From a virus, in the IMG/VR virus record IMGVR_UViG_3300047548_000348, positions 1 through 26,138 of that record: a DNA stretch of 26,138 bases. The stretch is one strand, 5' to 3'. Shown piece by piece: positions 19,455 through 23,782 of this stretch. Each line of letters opens with the position of its first letter. Positions within the stretch are counted from its first letter, which is position 1. The position numbers and the translations under genes were made by a program. Below the pieces are notes generated by a model. That model was not told where the DNA came from. It saw only the letters and a program-made list of their open reading frames with translations, and did not search any database.

Positions 19455-19823
19455 ATGATTAATAAGTTTATTGCTGCAATTGCTATTTCTTCAGCAGTAG
19501 TGGTTGCTGCTCCAGCAGTTGCAACGGCGGCAGAGCCAAATGTTGCCGTATCAAAGGCTAGCGATTACAGCACGAGCAAGAAGAACCAGTTCTGGAATGT
19601 TGCAAGGTCGCTAGACCCAATGGTAAAATATGCAGGTAAGAAGAGCACCATCAACCTTGGAGTAGCAACATGTGATCTCCTGAGAGCAGGAGGAGACATG
19701 GAGGATCTAGCAATGCTGGTTGTTGATGCTAATGTAGGAGCAGCAGCAGAGAGCGCTCTTATCGCTGTTATTGCTAGCGCTCCAGCAGTTCTCTGTCCTG
19801 ATCAGCAGTATAAGTTCGATTAG
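19455..19823 (+). CDS. Secreted DUF732-like protein
   Basis: A 122-residue protein from ATG 19455 with AAAAGGAG 5 nt upstream; an in-frame ATG at 19422 overlaps the tRNA and is rejected. A clear Sec signal peptide (INKF, then hydrophobic AAIAISSAVVVAAPAVA, cleavage near ATAA-EP at about 26-27). The mature part is helical with a Cys in GVATCDLLRAGG and another in APAVLCPDQQ, giving the C...CL..G...LCP layout of DUF732-like secreted proteins common in mycobacteria and relatives. These are exported, disulphide-linked small proteins without a proven function. In a phage it may modify the host surface, for example to block superinfection; that is inference. Confidence 0.75.
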   Translation: MINKFIAAIAISSAVVVAAPAVATAAEPNVAVSKASDYSTSKKNQFWNVARSLDPMVKYAGKKSTINLGVATCDLLRAGGDMEDLAMLVVDANVGAAAESALIAVIASAPAVLCPDQQYKFD

Positions 19824-19829
19824 GATGGC

Positions 19830-19901
19830 GGCCCGTTCGTCTAAAAGTTAGGATCGCGCCCTTTCAAGGCGCAGAAGAGGGGGCAGTACCCTCACGGGCT
19901 A
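19830..19901 (+). tRNA. tRNA-Glu(TTC), non-canonical elbow
   Basis: Acceptor GGCCCGT/ACGGGCT (first pair G-T), anticodon stem GCGCC/GGCGC with loop CTTTCAA (anticodon TTC at 19863-19865), T-stem GAGGG/CCCTC. The T-loop is GGCAGTA and the D-loop AAAAGTT, the same departures as in tRNA-Gly at 18282. Variable loop AGAA. Discriminator A, no CCA. Confidence 0.87.
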
Positions 19902-19905
19902 CTAG

Positions 19906-19986
19906 GGTAGAGTTGGACAGGTGGTGAGTCCCATTGACTGTAAATCAATCGCTTATGCTGTGGAGGTTCGATTCCTCTCTCTACCA
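19906..19986 (+). tRNA. tRNA-Tyr(GTA)
   Basis: Acceptor GGTAGAG/CTCTACC, D-stem GGAC/GTCC with GG in the loop, anticodon stem ATTGA/TCAAT with loop CTGTAAA (anticodon GTA), a long variable arm (CGCTTATGCTGT), T-loop TTCGATT, discriminator A. Canonical class II tyrosine tRNA. Confidence 0.94.
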
Positions 19987-20015
19987 CGCAAAATAACTAC
20001 TACAGAAAGATACCA

Positions 20016-20525
20016 ATGAACGTCATTGATGAATACAAGTTTATGTATCTTGATGAAATTAAGGCACAATTGAATACAAAGAGAGCAGGATTTACTTCTG
20101 TCTTTCTTAACCTTACCCACGACTTTAATAAAAGTGTTGGAGTGCGCAATCACAATGCTTTTGCAGGAAAGGATATTTGGTTTGTTGGTAAGAAGCAGTG
20201 GGATAAGCGAGGAGCAGTAGGAACCTATCATTATGAGGACATACATTATGCCGATTCTTGGGACACTTTTCTTTTGCATAAGCCAGACGGACCCATTATC
20301 TGTGTGGAAAATGTTGGTGGTTCAAAGCAGGTTTCTCTAGATTCATTTGATCTTCCTTCCAATTCTATCTTTGTCTACGGAGAAGAAAAGGAAGGTATTC
20401 CAGATTATGTGCTAGATTCAGCAGATTATGTTCTCTCTATTCCTATGTGGGGTAGCGTAAGATCGTTGAATGTTGGCGTATCCTCTGGTATTATTATGTT
20501 CGAATATCGTCGTCAGCATGGTTAA
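20016..20525 (+). CDS. SpoU/TrmH-family RNA 2'-O-methyltransferase
   Basis: A 169-residue single-domain SPOUT enzyme. The three SpoU motifs are in order: motif 1 around NKSVGVRNHNAF (Asn38, Arg44, Asn45), motif 2 SIFVYGEEKEGIP (about 117-129) and motif 3 SIPMWGSVRSLNVGVSSGI (about 141-159), which forms the SAM-binding knot. Family members 2'-O-methylate tRNA or rRNA; the short length is near TrmL-type enzymes. Specificity is not decidable. It lies within the tRNA array, has no good ribosome site, and starts 30 nt after tRNA-Tyr. Its last 10 nt are the first 10 nt of tRNA-Val, so tRNA 5' processing would remove its stop codon. Confidence 0.87.
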   Translation: MNVIDEYKFMYLDEIKAQLNTKRAGFTSVFLNLTHDFNKSVGVRNHNAFAGKDIWFVGKKQWDKRGAVGTYHYEDIHYADSWDTFLLHKPDGPIICVENVGGSKQVSLDSFDLPSNSIFVYGEEKEGIPDYVLDSADYVLSIPMWGSVRSLNVGVSSGIIMFEYRRQHG

Positions 20526-20588
20526 CTCAATTGGCAGAGTTCCTGCTTTACACGCAGGCGGTTGGGGGTTCAAGTCCCTCACCATGCA
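20516..20588 (+). tRNA. tRNA-Val(TAC)
   Basis: Acceptor GCATGGT/ACCATGC, D-stem ACTC/GAGT with GG in the loop, anticodon stem CCTGC/GCAGG with loop TTTACAC (anticodon TAC), T-loop TTCAAGT, discriminator A. Its 5' end overlaps the methyltransferase coding end by 10 nt. Confidence 0.93.
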
Positions 20589-20649
20589 CCGCCGTAGCAG
20601 TACCCGTAGAAGTCCCGCAGGGCGAGGGAGGCAGCCGCTTCTACGGTAT
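20589..20649 (+). other. GC-rich structured spacer between tRNA-Val and tRNA-Gln
   Basis: CCGTAGAAG (20604-20612) pairs with CTTCTACGG (20638-20646), 9 bp. Inside, TCCC/GGGA can form a second stem. A direct copy CCGTAG lies at 20592-20597, giving a competing 5' arm. Much more GC-rich than its surroundings. It is too short for a tRNA; an RNA element of unknown role. Confidence 0.55.
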
Positions 20650-20721
20650 TCCCAGATCGTCTAATTGGCAAGACATGCGCCTCTGGAGCGTAGAATTGGA
20701 GTTCGAGTCTCTGTCTGGGAA
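20650..20721 (+). tRNA. tRNA-Gln(CTG)
   Basis: Acceptor TCCCAGA/TCTGGGA (T1-A72, typical of Gln), D-stem GTCT/AGAC with GG in the loop, anticodon stem TGCGC/GCGTA with loop CTCTGGA (anticodon CTG), T-loop TTCGAGT, discriminator A. T-stem has two wobble pairs. Confidence 0.88.
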
Positions 20722-20736
20722 CTTGGTTCAAACAAA

Positions 20737-20745
20737 TGATATAAT
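20737..20745 (+). promoter_or_regulatory. Extended -10 promoter, leaderless HNH gene
   Basis: TGATATAAT, then 6 nt (tgaact) and ATG 20752. No clear -35 and no ribosome site. Confidence 0.65.
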
Positions 20746-20751
20746 TGAACT

Positions 20752-21186
20752 ATGACAAAGCACAAAGAAAATATACTTCGCTTGCGTAGTGAAGGAAAGA
20801 CATATAAAGAAATACAAAACGAACTTGGATGCTCTAAAGGAACCATTTCTTATCATGTAGGAGAGGGCCAAAAAGATAAAACAATAGGAAGAACACGAGA
20901 TAAGCGTGGTGAAATTAAAAAATATATTCAAAAATATAAGCAGGAGCATCCATGCGTCGATTGCGGTGAAAATTATCCATATTGGATAATGGAGTTTGAT
21001 CATCTAAAAGATAAAAAGTTTAATTTAAGTGGTTTTTATGTAAAAACTGCAAAACTTGAAACAGTAAAAAAGGAAATAGAAAAGTGTGAGGTAGTATGTT
21101 CTAATTGTCATAAAAATAGAACATACATGAGATCATACCGCAATGGATCAAATTCTCTTGACGTTTCCATGTACTATGATATATAA
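20752..21186 (+). CDS. HTH-HNH endonuclease (paralogue of the one at 5633)
   Basis: A 144-residue protein. The N-terminal 35 residues are a helix-turn-helix (ILRLRSEGKTYKEIQNELGC then SKGTISYHV), followed by a basic linker and an HNH core: CVDCGENYPYWIMEFDHLKD (about 68-87) and KCEVVCSNCHKNRTY (about 111-125). The core matches the 5633 gene closely in spacing and motif. The gene is leaderless and placed between tRNA-Gln and tRNA-Asn, in keeping with a homing endonuclease that has settled in a tRNA array. Its last codons contain the promoter of the next tRNAs. Confidence 0.86.
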   Translation: MTKHKENILRLRSEGKTYKEIQNELGCSKGTISYHVGEGQKDKTIGRTRDKRGEIKKYIQKYKQEHPCVDCGENYPYWIMEFDHLKDKKFNLSGFYVKTAKLETVKKEIEKCEVVCSNCHKNRTYMRSYRNGSNSLDVSMYYDI

Positions 21187-21187
21187 T
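21158..21187 (+). promoter_or_regulatory. Promoter for tRNA-Asn/tRNA-Ser inside HNH gene end
   Basis: TTGACG, 18 nt, TATAAT. The HNH stop TAA (21184-21186) lies inside the -10. tRNA-Asn starts 12 nt after it. Confidence 0.7.
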
Positions 21188-21198
21188 TTATAACGCGA

Positions 21199-21272
21199 TC
21201 CCCGCTAGCACAATTGGTAGTTGCAGCCGACTGTTAATCGGCAGGTTCCAGATTCGAATTCTGGGCGGGGAG
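21199..21272 (+). tRNA. tRNA-Asn(GTT)
   Basis: Acceptor TCCCCGC/GCGGGGA, D-arm GCAC...GTTGC-like with GG in the loop, anticodon stem GCCGA/TCGGC with loop CTGTTAA (anticodon GTT), T-loop TTCGAAT, discriminator G (usual for Asn). Canonical. Confidence 0.93.
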
Positions 21273-21276
21273 CAAG

Positions 21277-21363
21277 GGAAGATTGGCAGAGAGGCCCATT
21301 GCAGCGGATTGCTAATCCGTGGTCGGAAACGGCCCACAGGTTCAAATCCTGTATCTTCCGCCA
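21277..21363 (+). tRNA. tRNA-Ser(GCT)
   Basis: Acceptor GGAAGAT/ATCTTCC, anticodon stem GCGGA/TCCGT with loop TTGCTAA (anticodon GCT), a long variable arm with GGTCGGAAACGGCC, T-loop TTCAAAT, discriminator G and encoded CCA. Canonical class II serine tRNA. Confidence 0.94.
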
Positions 21364-21398
21364 ATAAATAAAAATATACATAAATAAAAGGAGAAAAA

Positions 21399-21614
21399 AT
21401 GTATACAAGAATTATTCTAGGAAATGATATTTGGTTTGTTGTTGACGAGTCAATGCAACAGATAGTTGATAAGTTTAATAATAATGATGCAACTCTAACT
21501 GCAAACGTTATTGATGGATATGAAATCTCTGTTATTAAAGAAAAGATTATCTGTTTTGTTTCTGTAAATATAACAGAAGAACTAAACATTCCTCTTCTAC
21601 AAGACGAGGACTAA
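21399..21614 (+). CDS. Hypothetical protein, 71 aa
   Basis: A 71-residue protein with AAAAGGAG about 6 nt before the ATG, 35 nt after tRNA-Ser. It looks like a small beta domain (YTRIILGNDIWFVVDESMQQ, ATLTANVIDGYEISVIKEKI, ICFVSVNITEEL). No Cys cluster, signal or membrane segment. The family is not recognised. It is probably co-transcribed with the upstream tRNAs, and is one of several small ORFs placed between tRNAs and nuclease genes. Confidence 0.72.
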   Translation: MYTRIILGNDIWFVVDESMQQIVDKFNNNDATLTANVIDGYEISVIKEKIICFVSVNITEELNIPLLQDED

Positions 21615-21629
21615 TATTTAAACCAGCGG

Positions 21630-21635
21630 TATAAT
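21630..21635 (+). promoter_or_regulatory. Possible -10 element before HNH gene
   Basis: TATAAT, 10 nt before ATG 21646. No clear -35. A transcript would start about 4 nt before the ATG. Confidence 0.35.
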
Positions 21636-21645
21636 GAGGAAAGAG

Positions 21646-22077
21646 ATGAGCAGCGTACTAGTATTGAACGCAGGATACGAACCTCTTCATAGAGTATCAA
21701 TTCAGCACGCCATTAAGATGCTTGTTCGTGAAGTTGCTGTCATTGAAGAAGCAACAGAAGAAATGTTTGGATCTTTTCCTAAGCCTTTGGTTCTTAGATT
21801 AGTAAGATATGTAAAACTAAAGTGGAGATCTAGCAAGCCTAAATGGTCAAGGCAGAGACTTATGATTAGAGATAATCATTCCTGTGGATATTGTGGTAAG
21901 TCTGCTAACACTGTAGATCATATTGTCCCACGCTCAAAAGGCGGGGGCACAACATGGGAAAATACAGTAGCAGCATGTTTTAAGTGTAACGCCAAGAAGG
22001 GCAACAGAGCACCAAAAGAGGCAGGCATGAAGTTGCTTGTTGACATTCATAGCCCCAGTTGGTATCATATAGTCTAG
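21646..22077 (+). CDS. HNH endonuclease, McrA-like
   Basis: A 143-residue protein from ATG 21646 (SSVLVLNAGYEPLHRVSIQH). The nuclease is in the C-terminal half: CGYCGKSANTVDHIVPRSKG then GTTWENTVAACFKCNAKKGN, with two CxxC zinc pairs around the catalytic DH and the terminal Asn of an HNH motif. Proteins with this LVLNAGYEPL start are common in Actinobacteria and their phages and may act in DNA repair, packaging or restriction. Unlike the other HNH genes here, it resembles a host-type chromosomal nuclease. The promoter of tRNA-Leu lies inside its last codons. An in-frame ATG at 21634 overlaps the -10 and is unlikely. Confidence 0.85.
   Translation: MSSVLVLNAGYEPLHRVSIQHAIKMLVREVAVIEEATEEMFGSFPKPLVLRLVRYVKLKWRSSKPKWSRQRLMIRDNHSCGYCGKSANTVDHIVPRSKGGGTTWENTVAACFKCNAKKGNRAPKEAGMKLLVDIHSPSWYHIV
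22040..22068 (+). promoter_or_regulatory. Promoter for tRNA-Leu inside HNH gene end
   Basis: TTGACA, 17 nt, TATCAT, with +1 near 22075 and tRNA-Leu at 22081. Confidence 0.65.
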
Positions 22078-22080
22078 CAA

Positions 22081-22161
22081 GGCCGTGTGGTGGAATGGCA
22101 GACACGCTTGACTCAAAATCAAGTGCCGAAAGGCGTGAGGGTTCGAATCCCTCCACGGCTA
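22081..22161 (+). tRNA. tRNA-Leu(CAA)
   Basis: Acceptor GGCCGTG/CACGGCT (first pair G-T), anticodon stem CTTGA/TCAAG with loop CTCAAAA (anticodon CAA), long variable arm GTGCCGAAAGGCGT, T-loop TTCGAAT, discriminator A. Canonical class II leucine tRNA reading UUG. Confidence 0.93.
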
Positions 22162-22165
22162 CATC

Positions 22166-22630
22166 ATGAAAAAGACAGCAGTGATATTCGATATGGACGG
22201 CACTCTTGCAGATGTGTCGTCTATTCGTCATTACCTAAAGTCTTTTGATGAATCAAAGCGTAGAGTTATCAAACACTTTGATAAGTTTCATGATGAGTCT
22301 ATCAATGTGCCACCGCATAATCACGTTGTGAATGCAGCGCAGATAGCGCATATGCTAGGACATGCCGTGCTTATCGTTACTGCACGCAAGCACATGTGGC
22401 GTCATCACACTGCATGGTGGCTTGCTCTGCATAGAGTTCCTAGCGATATGCTAATGATGCGAGGCAACCTTGACAACAGAAAAGACTACTTGGTTAAAAG
22501 GGATATGCTTGCAACCATACGGAAAGCATACAATGTTATTCACGCATGGGATGATAATCCATCCATTATCAAACTCTGGACAGAAGAGGGTATCCCGTGT
22601 ACAATAGTGGATGGTTGGGATCATGGCTGA
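22166..22630 (+). CDS. HAD-family phosphatase (polynucleotide 3'-phosphatase-like)
   Basis: A 154-residue HAD hydrolase. Motif I is VIFDMDGTLAD with the nucleophile Asp9 and acid Asp11; motif II is the Thr in LIVTARKHMW (about 74-83); motif III is a Lys/Arg in KRDMLATIRK; motif IV is IHAWDDNPSII. The lack of a large cap and the VTAR-K and DDNP motifs recall the 3'-phosphatase half of T4-type polynucleotide kinase. The kinase half is absent. The start is 5 nt after tRNA-Leu with no ribosome site. RNA or DNA end repair is possible; a 5'-nucleotidase role cannot be excluded. Confidence 0.78.
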   Translation: MKKTAVIFDMDGTLADVSSIRHYLKSFDESKRRVIKHFDKFHDESINVPPHNHVVNAAQIAHMLGHAVLIVTARKHMWRHHTAWWLALHRVPSDMLMMRGNLDNRKDYLVKRDMLATIRKAYNVIHAWDDNPSIIKLWTEEGIPCTIVDGWDHG

Positions 22631-22646
22631 TGGTTGGATGATAATG

Positions 22647-22655
22647 TGGTAGAAT
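22647..22655 (+). promoter_or_regulatory. Extended -10 promoter, leaderless endonuclease VII-like gene
   Basis: TGGTAGAAT, then 6 nt (atattt) and ATG 22662. No clear -35. Confidence 0.6.
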
Positions 22656-22661
22656 ATATTT

Positions 22662-23120
22662 ATGCAAAATAAAATATGTTCAACGTGTAAAGAGCAAAAA
22701 GCAATAGAAAATTTTTCTTCATACTTTGAAAAAAGAAGTCAAAAAACAAGAATAGAGTCCAGATGTAAAAGTTGTGAAGCAAAAAGAAACAAAAAGTTTT
22801 TTGAGGAAAGGCCAACATACACAACAAATAGACATAGAAAATGGGCTATCCAAAATAGGTATAACATCTCTTTAGAAAAATATTCTGAAATTTTACAAAA
22901 ACAAAATAACGTATGTGCTATTTGTGGTGGTACAGATGAAAAGGCTTTGGCAATAGACCATGACAGAAGTTGTTGTAATGGAATTAATTCTTGTGGAAAA
23001 TGTATTCGTGGTTTATTGTGTCAAAATTGTAACAACGGGCTTGGAAGATTTAAAGACAATATAGAACTTTTTAAAAAAGCAATATTGTATTTGGAGAAAA
23101 ATAATGGCAAAAAGAAATAA
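22662..23120 (+). CDS. Recombination endonuclease VII-like HNH nuclease
   Basis: A 152-residue protein. The N-terminus has a zinc motif KICSTCKEQKAIENFSSY with RCKSCEAKR, often found in these nucleases. The core is the endonuclease VII signature: VCAICGGTDEKALAIDHDRS (about 84-103), then CIRGLLCQNCNNGLGRF (about 111-127), and a final helix FKKAILYLEK. T4 endonuclease VII resolves branched DNA; phage relatives also act as homing endonucleases. The gene has its own leaderless promoter like three other nuclease genes in this window. Whether it serves recombination or homing cannot be decided here. Confidence 0.86.
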   Translation: MQNKICSTCKEQKAIENFSSYFEKRSQKTRIESRCKSCEAKRNKKFFEERPTYTTNRHRKWAIQNRYNISLEKYSEILQKQNNVCAICGGTDEKALAIDHDRSCCNGINSCGKCIRGLLCQNCNNGLGRFKDNIELFKKAILYLEKNNGKKK

Positions 23121-23265
23121 AAAAGATGATGTGGTTTTATATCCACATACGCCAGAAAAACAATTAACTCAGCCAAGCGGGTTTTGCATGACTGGCCATC
23201 ACGAAACATGTCCATATCAATTTTCCCACGGCAAGTGTGGATGTCAATGTCATAAGGAGAAATAA
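23104..23265 (+). CDS. Small Cys/His-rich protein, 53 aa
   Basis: ATG 23104 overlaps the end of the endonuclease VII-like gene in another frame. The 53-residue protein has a basic N-terminus (AKRNKKDD) and a Cys/His-rich end: FCMTGHHETC then HGKCGCQCHKEK. With five Cys and several His it probably binds one or two zinc ions. The stop overlaps the next ATG (TAATG), and its last codons carry AAGGAG for that gene. Similar GFCxxGxHxxCP...CxCxCH endings occur in small actinobacterial and phage proteins of unknown role. Confidence 0.68.
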   Translation: MAKRNKKDDVVLYPHTPEKQLTQPSGFCMTGHHETCPYQFSHGKCGCQCHKEK

Positions 23266-23603
23266 TGAGTAAGTCAAAGTACAGCGATAGCAATCTTTAC
23301 ATGACTACCCGTGAGTTTGCGGATCTAGTTGTTGAGGCTCTTCATGAGCAGAACTATTTTAAGGTTGACGATGTAGCACATCCTCAGGATATTGCTTTCG
23401 CCTTCACCTCTGTTGGCGAGACAATCGGATCTGTTATGTCATGGGCAATTAAGCAGGAGCATGATGCAACTAAGAGCGGAAAGATCAAGCGTGGCCTTAA
23501 TATCCCTACTGATCTCAAGAAGGTTGCCCTCCCCGTAGATGATGAGGTTGCTCCAGTTACAGGAAACCACCTTGGCTACAATGAGTGGAAGCATTCTTCG
23601 TAA
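23265..23603 (+). CDS. Hypothetical protein, 112 aa
   Basis: The family is not recognised. AAGGAG lies 5 nt before the ATG, overlapping the upstream stop. The protein is mainly helical (TTREFADLVVEALHEQNYFK, AFTSVGETIGSVMSWAI) with a more extended basic C-terminal third (KIKRGLNIPTDLKKVALPVD). There is no Cys and no signal or membrane segment. Codon use is slightly more GC-ending than in the nuclease genes, similar to the IMPDH-family gene downstream. It is the second of a coupled run (23104, 23265, 23603, 23782). Confidence 0.72.
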   Translation: MSKSKYSDSNLYMTTREFADLVVEALHEQNYFKVDDVAHPQDIAFAFTSVGETIGSVMSWAIKQEHDATKSGKIKRGLNIPTDLKKVALPVDDEVAPVTGNHLGYNEWKHSS

Positions 23604-23782
23604 TGCCAATTTATACATATAGGTGTGCAAAATGTGGCACGTTTGATTGGACTCATCCAATTAATACAATGATTGATAACTGCCCAAAGTGTGGATCTCT
23701 AGATATCTCAAAGGTTTTTAATTCTGTTGGGATATCTTTTAAGGGATCTGGATTTTATTCTACAGATAGCAAAGGTAAATAA
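23603..23782 (+). CDS. FmdB-like zinc ribbon protein
   Basis: A 59-residue protein from ATG 23603 (TAATG overlap; an upstream in-frame ATG at 23585 is inside the previous gene). It opens with MPIYTYRCAKCGTFDW and continues DNCPKCGSLDISKVF, the FmdB/CxxC_CXXC_SSSS zinc-ribbon signature with two CxxC knuckles at about 8-11 and 32-35. FmdB proteins are putative regulators or metal-binding accessory proteins; the role in phages is unknown. The C-terminus GFYSTDSKG matches the usual end of the family (GFYxTDY). The stop overlaps the next ATG. Confidence 0.86.
   Translation: MPIYTYRCAKCGTFDWTHPINTMIDNCPKCGSLDISKVFNSVGISFKGSGFYSTDSKGK

Noticed and set aside
19953-20279. Minus-strand open frame over tRNA-Tyr and the methyltransferase gene
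   Set aside because: It conflicts with a tRNA and a gene with complete SpoU motifs.
20589-20649. GC-rich hairpin as an extra tRNA
   Set aside because: Only about 43-60 nt, with no anticodon or T-arm that folds; annotated as an unknown structured element.
20531-20755. Open frames across tRNA-Val, the GC-rich element and tRNA-Gln
   Set aside because: The codons are simply tRNA sequence; no start signal or conserved pattern.
21188-21589. Minus-strand open frame across tRNA-Asn, tRNA-Ser and the 21399 gene
   Set aside because: It runs through two clear tRNA genes on the other strand and has no protein signature.
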